Shown piece after piece: positions 6,488 to 13,016 of a stretch of 13,293 nucleotides of DNA (positions are counted from its first letter, which is position 1; the number at the start of each line of letters is the position of its first letter). The DNA is from an uncultured Lachnospiraceae bacterium (lineage in GTDB: Bacteria > Bacillota_A > Clostridia > Lachnospirales > Lachnospiraceae). The DNA lies in contig CAJLNC010000068.1 in assembly GCA_905207905.1 (NCBI GenBank), positions 1 through 13,293 on the forward strand, read 5' to 3'. The notes under the pieces were generated by a model. The model saw only the letters and a list, made by a program, of their open reading frames with translations. It searched no databases and was not told where the DNA came from. The position numbers and the translations under genes are program-made.

Positions 6488-7819
6488 TTAAAGGGGGGCT
6501 TGGTTCCTTTTTTGTTTTTCTGTTCCGTTTTTCCTGTTCGCAGAGGTTAAGCAGGGAACTTTTCCAGTTTCTTTTTGAGATTTGAGAGGATTTAGAAAGC
6601 TGCCCCGGACAATTGCGTCCTCCCCGAAACGTTTGCGGATGGCATCCATGGCCTGATCCAGCTTCTGCAGCTTTTCTCTGGATGGTCCGGTGTTTTTTGG
6701 CGCCCTGGCATCCTGGGTATCCGGTACGGAAAAATCCAGGTCAAAGAGAGAGAGCTGTACCGGTGCATGTTCATCTGTCAGTTTGGCGGTGCGGATGCCA
6801 AGAAGACGAATGGGCATCCCTTTCCATAGCTCGTCAAACAGCCGGCAGGCAGTCTGGTAAAGTGTGTTTGTGGAATTTGTGGCAGACAGAAGGGGACACT
6901 GGTGGGAGCAGGAGGTAAAGTCGCTGTATTTGATCTCCACGGTGACAGACTGGGCCAGGAGCTTTTCTTTGCGGAGCCTGGCAGAGACGGTCTCTGAAAG
7001 ACTGAGGAGTACCTTGCAGGCAGCCTCCCGGTCTGTCACATCGGAGGCCAGAGTGGTGGAGTTTCCGATATTTTTCACTTCTGCCTTTTCAGAATGGATC
7101 ACATCGGAGGCCTTTCCGTTGGCATATTCCCATATCTGCCGTCCGTGGCTTTTAAAATGGCTGCTAAGAAAGTCTGGATCAGATAAGGCCAGATCCCGGA
7201 TCGTGTGGATCCCCAGCTGATGAAGTTTTGCGGCGCTGGAGCGGCCAACAGTATAGAGCTCATTCACTGGCAGAGGCCACATTTTTTCCGGTATTTCCTC
7301 CGGATACAGAGTGTGGATGCGATTGGGCTTTTGAAAGTCGCTGGCCATTTTTGCCAAAAGTCGATTGCTGGAGATGCCGATGTTTACCGTAAAGCCAAGT
7401 TGCTGTTCAATCTGCTCCTGAATCTGACGGGCAGCAGCGCATGGAGAAGAAAAGTGATGGGCAATGGGGGTAAAATCCATAAAGCATTCATCAATAGAAA
7501 GCTGCTCCAGATCAGAGGTATAGGTGTGCAGCAGCTCCATCAGTTCTCTGCTCCGCTTCCGATATAGGGCATGATCCGGAGGCGCCATCACCAGAAAGGG
7601 ACATTTTTTCAGAGCCGTGGCCACTGGCTCCCCGGTGCGGATGCCGTAAGCTTTGGCAGGGGTGGATTTGGCCAATACAACTCCGTGACGGCTTTTTTCA
7701 TCGCCGCCGATGATGGAAGGGATAGTGCGAAGATCCGGGTGGTCGGGATCTGCCGGCCGTGCGGCTGCCGTCCAGCTTAAAAAGGCTGAATTGACATCAA
7801 TATGAAAGATGATTGCCAT
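6488..7819 (-). CDS. dinB: DNA polymerase IV (Y-family translesion polymerase)
   Basis: Error-prone polymerase that extends past damaged template; 443 residues. The ATG at 7819 is chosen because GGAAGGAG (7829-7836) precedes it by 9 nt and the family start MAIIFHIDVNSAF follows directly; the frame is open upstream to 7921 but that extension is not conserved. Catalytic carboxylates are Asp8 (HIDVNSAF) and Asp110-Glu111 (SIDECFMDF). Phe13 is at the steric-gate position that excludes ribonucleotides. The little-finger domain occupies about 240-350. QLSLF at 355-359 is a textbook beta-clamp binding motif, here followed by an approximately 85-residue basic tail rather than lying at the extreme C-terminus. 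No LexA box is evident upstream, so SOS control is not supported by this sequence. Confidence 0.93.
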   Translation of the reverse strand: MAIIFHIDVNSAFLSWTAAARPADPDHPDLRTIPSIIGGDEKSRHGVVLAKSTPAKAYGIRTGEPVATALKKCPFLVMAPPDHALYRKRSRELMELLHTYTSDLEQLSIDECFMDFTPIAHHFSSPCAAARQIQEQIEQQLGFTVNIGISSNRLLAKMASDFQKPNRIHTLYPEEIPEKMWPLPVNELYTVGRSSAAKLHQLGIHTIRDLALSDPDFLSSHFKSHGRQIWEYANGKASDVIHSEKAEVKNIGNSTTLASDVTDREAACKVLLSLSETVSARLRKEKLLAQSVTVEIKYSDFTSCSHQCPLLSATNSTNTLYQTACRLFDELWKGMPIRLLGIRTAKLTDEHAPVQLSLFDLDFSVPDTQDARAPKNTGPSREKLQKLDQAMDAIRKRFGEDAIVRGSFLNPLKSQKETGKVPCLTSANRKNGTEKQKRNQAPL

Positions 7820-7850
7820 AAAATTCTTCTCCTTCCAAAAGTTTTTCTTT

Positions 7851-7859
7851 ATTGTAACA
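7851..7859 (-). promoter_or_regulatory. Extended -10 promoter candidate for dinB
   Basis: The minus strand reads TGTTACAAT: TGn plus TACAAT (5 of 6 consensus). No convincing -35 is found at 16-18 bp. It would start transcription about 25 nt before the dinB ATG. Confidence 0.4.
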
Positions 7860-7898
7860 CGAAAGAATGGTAAAATAACATTAAAAGTTTCTTTAAAT

Positions 7899-7939
7899 TT
7901 GAAACAAGCCTTGTATTTCAACAGGGGCTATGGTATTAT
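7899..7939 (+). promoter_or_regulatory. Promoter of the first SH3 lipoprotein, with palindrome over the -35
   Basis: TTGTAT (-35, 7911-7916) and TATTAT (-10, 7934-7939) are 17 bp apart, and the -10 carries a TGG extension at 7931-7933. The -35 lies inside a palindrome: TTGAAACAAG (7899-7908) mirrors CTTG-TA-TTTCAA (7910-7921) with a 2-nt insertion. A bound repressor there would block RNA polymerase; this operator role is inference. Confidence 0.6.
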
Positions 7940-7940
7940 G

Positions 7941-7976
7941 TTACATATATGTTAAATCTTAATGAAATATATGTAA
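7941..7976. repeat. AT-rich inverted repeat at the start of the lipoprotein leader
   Basis: TTACATATAT (7941-7950) and ATATATGTAA (7967-7976) are perfect 10-bp inverted copies with a 16-nt spacer. They begin just after the -10, near the expected transcription start. They could be a second operator or a weak leader hairpin. Confidence 0.45.
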
Positions 7977-8024
7977 TTAATCAGCGCCGCCCAGAGCGGA
8001 TAGATGAAAACGGAGGATGCTATT

Positions 8025-8777
8025 ATGAAAAATAGGAACAGACTTTTAATTTTATCCCTTACCATGGCAGCAGTATTATCATTGACTGGCTGCGGTGACC
8101 GCCTGAATAAGGAGACGGAGACCGAGAGTGAGACGGTGGTGGGGACAGAGGCGCCTACCGAGACGGAGACTGAAACGGAGACGGAGACCGAGACAGAGAC
8201 CGAAACGGAGACGGAGACGGAATCAGAGACCCAGCCGAAGGATCTTACGGCGGAGGAAGAATTGGAGCGTGAGACAGAGCTGAAGGGAAACAGGACTCTG
8301 TACGCAAAAGACAATTTGAATGTGAGAAGCGAACCTGACGCAGAGGATGACGGCAATATCATCAGCAGTTATGACCAAGGGCAGGAAGTGATCGTCACTG
8401 CTGAGACGGCCAACTGGTACAAGGTTCAGAAAGATGACTACAGCGGCTATGTGCGCAAGGACGGACTTTCAGAGACTGCAGTGGAGCCTAAGTCACCGGA
8501 AGAGATACAGCAGCTGATGGAAGAGCAGGGGCAGACCTCGGTCAATACCGGAAGCTCCGCAGTGGATTTGGAGTATGATGTCCGCACCTATGCGGAGAGT
8601 TTTCCGATTATTTTGTCTGCAGATGCCAATGTGCGTTCGGTACCGGGGCAGGATGGAGAGATTGTGACGACCATTAGCAGCGGTACCCATGTGACAGCGT
8701 TGGGAGAGACAGATCGCTGGTATAAAGTAGAGTACGAGGGAGCAGTAGGGTTTGTGAATAAAAATCTGGTTGAATAG
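8025..8777 (+). CDS. Lipoprotein with T/E stalk and two bacterial SH3 domains
   Basis: A 250-residue surface lipoprotein. The ATG at 8025 has GGAGG (8012-8016) 8 nt upstream; the in-frame ATG at 8004 lacks a ribosome binding site. Residues 1-22 are the signal peptide and LTGC with Cys23 is the lipobox. Residues 29-69 form a stalk rich in Thr and Glu, with an uninterrupted Thr-Glu alternation at about 45-66. Two SH3b domains follow: about 90-148 (LNVRSEPDAEDDG, NWYKVQKDDYSGYVRKDGL) and 186-248 (ANVRSVPGQDGEI, RWYKVEYEGAVGFVNKNLVE). SH3b domains often bind peptidoglycan, but no enzymatic domain is attached, so the role could be cell-wall binding or sensing. It resembles the larger lipoprotein at 10080-11687. 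Own promoter and terminator, so probably monocistronic. Confidence 0.9.
   Translation: MKNRNRLLILSLTMAAVLSLTGCGDRLNKETETESETVVGTEAPTETETETETETETETETETETESETQPKDLTAEEELERETELKGNRTLYAKDNLNVRSEPDAEDDGNIISSYDQGQEVIVTAETANWYKVQKDDYSGYVRKDGLSETAVEPKSPEEIQQLMEEQGQTSVNTGSSAVDLEYDVRTYAESFPIILSADANVRSVPGQDGEIVTTISSGTHVTALGETDRWYKVEYEGAVGFVNKNLVE
8160..8231 (+). repeat. Degenerate hexanucleotide repeat (GAGACN) encoding Glu-Thr stalk
   Basis: Twelve consecutive 6-bp units of the form GARACN, with one GAATCA, encode ten successive Glu-Thr pairs, then Glu-Ser and Glu-Thr. Third positions vary (ACG, ACC, ACA, ACT; GAG, GAA), so the repeat is older or selected at protein level compared with the perfect 36-bp repeats near the right end. 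Confidence 0.85.
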
Positions 8778-8790
8778 GGAGTAAAGACAG

Positions 8791-8871
8791 CTGCCGCAGT
8801 CATTCCGGCTGAGTGCCTTTTATTGGGAAGTTTCCAAGAGAGTGCAGCCAGGGATCACTGCGGCAGTTTTT
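8791..8871 (+). terminator. Long-stem terminator of the SH3 lipoprotein gene
   Basis: CTGCCGCAGT (8791-8800) pairs perfectly with ACTGCGGCAG (8857-8866), and TTTTTG follows at once. The 56-nt insert between the arms can itself fold: CCGGCTG (8805-8811) with CAGCCAGG (8845-8852), plus a small TTGG/CCAA hairpin. The size is unusual for a terminator and resembles a small structured RNA, but an independent transcript is not evident. Confidence 0.65.
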
Positions 8872-8872
8872 G

Positions 8873-8906
8873 TTGTTTCATAGGAAATTCCTTCCTACTG
8901 AAACAA
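8873..8906. repeat. TTGTTTCA...TGAAACAA hairpin
   Basis: TTGTTTCATAGGAA (8873-8886) pairs with TTCCTACTGAAACAA (8892-8906) apart from a single bulged C, leaving a 5-nt loop. The 10-mer TGTTGTTTCA that opens it (8871-8880) also occurs at 1521-1530, likewise just after a terminator hairpin. Confidence 0.6.
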
Positions 8907-8926
8907 AAATGCTTGGCAGGATCGCA

Positions 8927-8969
8927 CTGCGGCGGACAGGGAAGATATCGCTGAAGCGACCCGCCGCAG
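8927..8969. repeat. GC-rich nested stem-loop
   Basis: CTGCGGCGG (8927-8935) pairs perfectly with CCGCCGCAG (8961-8969) and encloses TCGC-TGAA-GCGA (8948-8959). The stem sequence echoes the CTGCCGCAG arms of the terminator at 8791-8866. It belongs to the hairpin mosaic at 8791-9019. Confidence 0.55.
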
Positions 8970-8973
8970 GCGG

Positions 8974-9019
8974 AGAAGTCTGCTCGCAGACTTCTTTTTT
9001 GCATGGGCTGCGCAAAAAA
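8974..9019 (+). terminator. Intrinsic terminator with overlapping second hairpin
   Basis: AGAAGTCTG (8974-8982), CTCG loop, CAGACTTCT (8987-8995), then five T: a textbook terminator. The T tract is also the left arm of another possible hairpin, TTTTTTGC (8995-9002) with GCAAAAAA (9012-9019). It isolates the downstream amidohydrolase gene from upstream transcription. Confidence 0.75.
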
Positions 9020-9063
9020 GGAACCGTTTAAAATTTAACAGCTGGAAAAGAGGTTTTTTGGAT

Positions 9064-9933
9064 ATGTTCGGAGAGTGTCATGGACATATATTCATGAATG
9101 GAGAGAATTATCGTCAGGCAGTGGCCCTTCATGAGGCGGGAGTGAATTGTGCGGATGTGAGGAAAAAGCTGGAAGAATATCGGCGTTGTGGAGTTTCGTT
9201 TTACCGGGACGGAGGAGATAACCTGGGAGTGTCCAGGTATGCGAAGCAAATCGCCTGGGAATACGGAATTGATTACCGAACCCCCCTGTTTGCCATCCAT
9301 AAAAATGGACATTATGGGAAAATTGTAGGCAGAGGTTTTGATACTATGAAAGAGTATCACGATCTGGTGCTGGAGGTGAAGGAAGGCCAGGGAGATTTTA
9401 TCAAGGTAATGTTTTCCGGGATCCTGGATTTTGCCACAGATGGTCATGTGACAGGAACGGCTCTTCTGGATGAAGAGATACGGGAGATGATCCATATTGC
9501 TCATGAGGAGGGGTTTGCAGTGATGGCTCATGTAAACGGTTCCCAGGCAATACTTTCTGCGCTGGAAGGCGGAGTGGATTCGGTGGAGCATGGGAATTTT
9601 ATGGACGAGAACTGTATTCAGGCACTGGCAGAGAGTGATGCAGTGTGGGTTCCCACCCTGGTGACGATCACCAATCTTCTTGGCAGCGGACGCTTTCAGG
9701 ATGAAGTGATTCGGGAATTGGCCGGTCGGCAGCAGAGCCGGATACGACGGGCTGTGGAGCTTGGAGCAGTAGTTGCCCTTGGCAGTGACGCTGGCGCGTT
9801 TCGGGTGTTTCACGGTCAGGGTATCCAGGATGAGCATCAGGAATTTTTAAAGATTTTTGGGGATACGCCGGAGCTTGCCAGATGTCTTTGGACAGGAGAG
9901 AAGAAGATTCAGGCAAAATTTTCCAGAAAGTAG
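9064..9933 (+). CDS. Compact metal-dependent amidohydrolase
   Basis: A cytoplasmic hydrolase of the amidohydrolase superfamily (imidazolonepropionase-like branch), 289 residues. The metal-binding set is complete: HGH (His6, His8 in ECHGHIF), Lys114 (FIKVMFSG, the usual carboxylated lysine), His156 (MAHVNG), His176 (SVEHGNF) and Asp242 (LGSDAG). The sequence starts directly at the first metal ligand, so the small beta domain that flanks the barrel in most relatives (about 400 residues) is absent. Start: ATG 9064 has AGAGG 10 nt upstream; TTG 9058 (4 nt spacing) would add two residues and cannot be excluded. No pathway partner is adjacent, a terminator lies upstream, and I find no strong promoter. 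Substrate unknown; a cyclic amide or dipeptide is a family-based guess. Confidence 0.82.
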   Translation: MFGECHGHIFMNGENYRQAVALHEAGVNCADVRKKLEEYRRCGVSFYRDGGDNLGVSRYAKQIAWEYGIDYRTPLFAIHKNGHYGKIVGRGFDTMKEYHDLVLEVKEGQGDFIKVMFSGILDFATDGHVTGTALLDEEIREMIHIAHEEGFAVMAHVNGSQAILSALEGGVDSVEHGNFMDENCIQALAESDAVWVPTLVTITNLLGSGRFQDEVIRELAGRQQSRIRRAVELGAVVALGSDAGAFRVFHGQGIQDEHQEFLKIFGDTPELARCLWTGEKKIQAKFSRK

Positions 9934-9978
9934 GGAAATATAAAAATTTTACATTTTCTTTAATTCTTGACTAAAAAC

Positions 9979-10007
9979 TTGCGTGAAAAGCCATAGAGTG
10001 TTATTAT
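9979..10007 (+). promoter_or_regulatory. Promoter candidate for the large SH3 lipoprotein
   Basis: TATTAT (-10, 10002-10007) is preceded by TGT (9999-10001), an extended -10 like that of the first lipoprotein gene. TTGCGT (9979-9984) is a weak -35 at 17 bp. A perfect-looking TTGACT at 9967-9972 has no -10 at suitable distance. The rest of the 146-nt gap (9934-10079) is AT-rich and shows nothing else. Confidence 0.5.
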
Positions 10008-10079
10008 AAGCTGATAGTCCTATTTCATTTAGGATGAAAAGAAATAAGGGTTTATTTGTTGATAATGGAGGGGAATAAA

Positions 10080-11687
10080 GTGAAAAACAGAAGAAAACAG
10101 CTTATTATCAGTTTGGCGGCTGTGTCCGTTCTGTCACTTGCATTAACAGGATGCGGAAAAAGAAAGAGCGATGTGATTACACCGGAGACGGAGAGTGAGA
10201 CTCAGGCTGTTACAGAGACAGAGGCTCTTACAGAGAAGCTTACAGAGACAGAGAGCGAGACACAGAAGCTCATTAAATCAGTGGATTATACTTCAAAGGA
10301 CGGCACCATCAAGATTACTTTGCCGGATAATACCTGGAAAGTGACGCAGGATGCAGACGAGATGCGGGTATTTTCTTCCGGAAACGCAGCCATGATCAAT
10401 ATTACACATGCCAGCACAGAGGCAGCTTTGCAGAATCTTTCGGTTATGACCACAGAAGAGAAACTGAAGGAATCTTTGACGAAACAGTATTCTGATGCCA
10501 AAGCTTTTGAGGTACAGAGCTTTGAAAATAATGTGATCAATGGGGTGAATACTTACCGCTATGTGGTAAAATATAACGCTACAGCCAGAATGTGGGCTTA
10601 TGCTGTGACCTACGGAATTGTGGCTGCGGATCAGGCTTATGTGATTACCGGAACGGTTACAGATGAGAATCAGACACTGCTCACAGCAGTAGAGACCTCA
10701 GTGGACAGTTTCCGGGTATTAAAGGATGAGACGCTGAAGACAGTCACCACGAACATGATTTCCGGAACTACTCAGACCAGTTCAGAGAGCAATGCAGGAG
10801 CGGCTGATTCCAGCAGTGCAGAGTTGGGCACACTGACAGATTATGGCTATGATGCCAGTCTTTACAGCAATGATGCAGTGAATGTTCGTTTGGCTCCCGG
10901 CACAGATGCGGATGTATTGGCTACGCTTAATAAGGGAGACAAGGTGACCGTAGTCGGGGAGACCAGCGGCTGGTTTAAGGTAATGATTAATGGAAATGTA
11001 GGTTATGTGAGAAAGGATTTTCTGGTGTATGATGCTCCCGCAGACACGGAACAGACCGAAACTACAGAGCAGAATAATACCGGGGAGAGTGCAGCGGAGT
11101 TAAGTACCATTACAGATTATGGTCAGTCTACTACCCTTTATGCATCTGATACAGTAAACATTCGGGTACAGCCGGGTACTGACAGCGCGGTGGTAGGAAG
11201 TGTTAATAAAGGTTCTTCTGTTACAGTGCTGGGAGAATCTGCCAACTGGTTTAAAGTGTCCGTGGGAGGAGGCATTGGTTACATTTCCAAGTCTTTCTTA
11301 ACCTCTGACAGCTCAGTTTCTAACAATAATGGAAACAACGGCGGGACAGCAGGCAACAATGGAGATAACAACAGCGGAACCGGCGGGAATAACAACAGCG
11401 GAACCGGCGGGAATAACAATGGCGGCACTGGTGGGAATACGGGAGGAAATAACGGAGGATCTACAGGAGAAGGCACACAGACCATCTCAGGAACCATCAT
11501 CAGTTCCGGTATGGATTACCTCACGATCCAGGGAGACGATGGCGCTACCTACAACGTATATTACGGGGAAGCAAACGCAAACTCGGTGGACGGTCTGTAT
11601 GACGGCGTGTATGTAGGAATCACGGTAGATAATTCTCAGACTGCTTCAGACGGCACTCTCTATGCCACAAACGTGCAGGGATACTAA
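10080..11687 (+). CDS. Multidomain lipoprotein: T/E stalk, PsbP-like domain, two SH3 domains, N/G linker, C-terminal beta domain
   Basis: A 535-residue surface lipoprotein. The GTG at 10080 has GGAGGGG (10067-10073) 6 nt upstream and gives a clean signal peptide MKNRRKQLIISLAAVSVLSL; Cys25 in LTGC is the lipid site. Residues 35-62 are a Thr/Glu stalk. Residues 68-214 form a compact domain (TIKITLPDNTWKV at 76-88, NTYRYVVKY at 157-165) that resembles PsbP/DUF1795-like folds. SH3b domains lie at about 260-317 and 352-408, each preceded by the duplicated text LTDYG/ITDYG. Residues 414-466 are an Asn/Gly/Thr linker. Residues 467-535 are a small beta domain (TISGTIISSGMDYLTIQ) of possible OB type. 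It looks like a modular cell-wall-binding protein; no catalytic motif is visible. The fold names for the PsbP-like and last domains are tentative. Confidence 0.88.
   Translation: MKNRRKQLIISLAAVSVLSLALTGCGKRKSDVITPETESETQAVTETEALTEKLTETESETQKLIKSVDYTSKDGTIKITLPDNTWKVTQDADEMRVFSSGNAAMINITHASTEAALQNLSVMTTEEKLKESLTKQYSDAKAFEVQSFENNVINGVNTYRYVVKYNATARMWAYAVTYGIVAADQAYVITGTVTDENQTLLTAVETSVDSFRVLKDETLKTVTTNMISGTTQTSSESNAGAADSSSAELGTLTDYGYDASLYSNDAVNVRLAPGTDADVLATLNKGDKVTVVGETSGWFKVMINGNVGYVRKDFLVYDAPADTEQTETTEQNNTGESAAELSTITDYGQSTTLYASDTVNIRVQPGTDSAVVGSVNKGSSVTVLGESANWFKVSVGGGIGYISKSFLTSDSSVSNNNGNNGGTAGNNGDNNSGTGGNNNSGTGGNNNGGTGGNTGGNNGGSTGEGTQTISGTIISSGMDYLTIQGDDGATYNVYYGEANANSVDGLYDGVYVGITVDNSQTASDGTLYATNVQGY
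11367..11438 (+). repeat. 24-bp tandem repeat encoding the Asn/Gly linker
   Basis: Two identical 24-bp copies (11367-11390 and 11391-11414) encode NNSGTGGN twice. A third diverged copy follows (11415-11438, NNGGTGGN). Such repeats can change copy number by slippage and alter the length of the linker before the last domain. Confidence 0.85.
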
Positions 11688-11708
11688 ATTAAAACAGGAA
11701 CTATTTTT

Positions 11709-11755
11709 AGCCTCTTTCATATACTGACAGCAGTATATTGAAGGAGGCTGTTTTT
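11709..11755 (+). terminator. Terminator hairpin that contains the ribosome binding site of the next gene
   Basis: An 18-bp stem: 11709-11718 pairs with 11740-11749 (one G-T), one T bulges at 11739, and 11719-11726 pairs perfectly with 11731-11738 around an ACAG tetraloop. GTTTTT follows. This is a strong intrinsic terminator for the SH3 lipoprotein gene that ended 21 nt earlier. The same 3' arm contains AAGGAGG (11741-11747), the ribosome binding site of the binding-protein gene, and the T tract touches its ATG at 11756. Confidence 0.8.
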
Positions 11756-12766
11756 ATGAAAAAGAGAGGAATCGCATTATTTTTAGCTGTCATTATGGCA
11801 GCGGCACCTCTGTCTGCTGAGGCAGGGACAGAGGCGAAAAAGGAGGAGGGAGCTCTTACCAGGCTGACACTCAATGAGGTGGCTCATTCTATTTTTTATG
11901 CTCCCCAGTATGTAGCTATAGAAAAGGGATATTTTGAGGAACAGGGTATTGATCTGGATCTGGTCTGTGGTTTCGGTGCTGATAAGGTGATGACGGCAGT
12001 GCTTACCGGAGAAGCAGATATTGGGTTTATGGGATCTGAGGCTTCCATTTATACCTACATCCAGGGGGCTTCCGATTATCCGGTAAATTTTGCACAGCTT
12101 ACCCAGCGGGCAGGCAATTTTCTTATCGGACGAGAAAAGCAGGAAGATTTCCAGTGGACCGATCTAAAGGGAGCGGAAGTACTGGGAGGACGGAAAGGCG
12201 GTATGCCGCAGATGGTATTTGAATATATTCTCCGGCAGAACGGCCTGGATCCGGCCAAAGATCTGAACATTAACCAGAGCATTGACTTTGGTTCTACTGC
12301 AGCGGCCTTTACCAGTGGGCAGGGGGAGTATAGTGTAGAGTTTGAACCTTCCGCCACGCTGCTGGAACAGCAGGGCACTGGTTATGTAATCGCCTCCCTT
12401 GGCGTGGATTCTGGCTATGTTCCCTATACTGCTTACTGTGCCAAGTCAGATTTTATGGAAGAAAAACCGGAGCTGATCCAGGGCTTTACCAATGCGGTGC
12501 AAAAAGGGCTGGATTTTGTAAACAGTCATTCGCCGGAGGAGATTGCACAGGTCATTGCTCCTCAGTTTACAGAAACCGACCTGGAGACGATTACCAGGAT
12601 TGTAGAGCGTTATCAGCAGCAGGATACCTGGAAGGAAGATTTGGTGTTTGAAAAAGACAGTTTTGAATTGCTGCAGGATATTTTGGAGAGCGCAGGGGAA
12701 TTGCCTGAAAGAGCGGTATATGGAGATCTGGTGGCAGTAGAATTTGCAGAAGAAGCAGTGAAGTAG
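11756..12766 (+). CDS. ABC-transporter substrate-binding protein, NMT1/SsuA-like, without lipobox
   Basis: A secreted 336-residue solute-binding protein of the NMT1/SsuA (nitrate/sulfonate/thiamine-precursor) type. ATG 11756 has AAGGAGG 8 nt upstream. Residues 1-23 are a signal peptide ending in AEA before Gly24, a signal peptidase I site. Unlike most Gram-positive binding proteins there is no lipobox cysteine. The mature fold shows LTLNEVAHSIFYAPQYVAIE at 37-56, EKGYFEEQGIDLDLV, and GEADIGFMGSEASIYTY, the typical ligand-binding pattern. No permease or ATPase gene is visible in the window; one could lie beyond the right edge, but the next gene is a lipoprotein. The ligand cannot be read from the sequence. 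Expression is probably limited by the hairpin over its ribosome binding site. Confidence 0.88.
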   Translation: MKKRGIALFLAVIMAAAPLSAEAGTEAKKEEGALTRLTLNEVAHSIFYAPQYVAIEKGYFEEQGIDLDLVCGFGADKVMTAVLTGEADIGFMGSEASIYTYIQGASDYPVNFAQLTQRAGNFLIGREKQEDFQWTDLKGAEVLGGRKGGMPQMVFEYILRQNGLDPAKDLNINQSIDFGSTAAAFTSGQGEYSVEFEPSATLLEQQGTGYVIASLGVDSGYVPYTAYCAKSDFMEEKPELIQGFTNAVQKGLDFVNSHSPEEIAQVIAPQFTETDLETITRIVERYQQQDTWKEDLVFEKDSFELLQDILESAGELPERAVYGDLVAVEFAEEAVK

Positions 12767-12954
12767 TGCTGAGGAGCCTGCTGTATTCCAATTGCCTGTG
12801 GCTTTATCGGTATTTGTATACAGAGGACAGTAGTCTCCTATGTATGCGGATGCAATGGTGGTTCTGTAAATAAAAAGCTGGAGAGCAGAGAATATGGCAG
12901 GTTCCTTTTATATCTAAATTTTTTAGAAAATATAAGAAAAAAATAAGAAGTAGA

Positions 12955-12983
12955 TTGAAAATTAAAACAAAAAGAAGTATACT
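12955..12983 (+). promoter_or_regulatory. Promoter of the third lipoprotein gene
   Basis: TTGAAA (-35, 12955-12960) and TATACT (-10, 12978-12983) are exactly 17 bp apart; each matches 5 of 6 or nearly so. Just upstream TCTAAA-TTT-TTTAGA (12913-12927) is a perfect short inverted repeat. The remaining part of the 250-nt gap from 12767 shows no gene and no clear terminator for the binding-protein gene. Confidence 0.65.
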
Positions 12984-13016
12984 GGCTTTATCAAATGAAA
13001 AGGGAGGGTATTGCCA

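Noticed and set aside
7820..7900. LexA box upstream of dinB
   Set aside because: No GAAC-N4-GTTC-type sequence was found in the dinB upstream region.
7820..7921. N-terminal extension of DNA polymerase IV
   Set aside because: The extra 34 residues are not conserved, and the strong ribosome binding site at 7829-7836 fits the start at 7819.
7952..8362. Minus-strand open frame rich in Ser-Val repeats
   Set aside because: It is the antisense of the Glu-Thr repeat in the SH3 lipoprotein gene; it has no ribosome binding site or domain. The same holds for the Ser/Val frame at 12962-13291.
8813..9031. 72-codon plus-strand frame in the hairpin mosaic
   Set aside because: It runs through terminators and palindromes, has no ribosome binding site, and encodes nothing recognisable.
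11697..11725. TATACT inside the terminator hairpin as promoter for the binding-protein gene
   Set aside because: The -10 is good, but no -35 or TGn extension is present. It remains possible only if transcription starts are mapped there.
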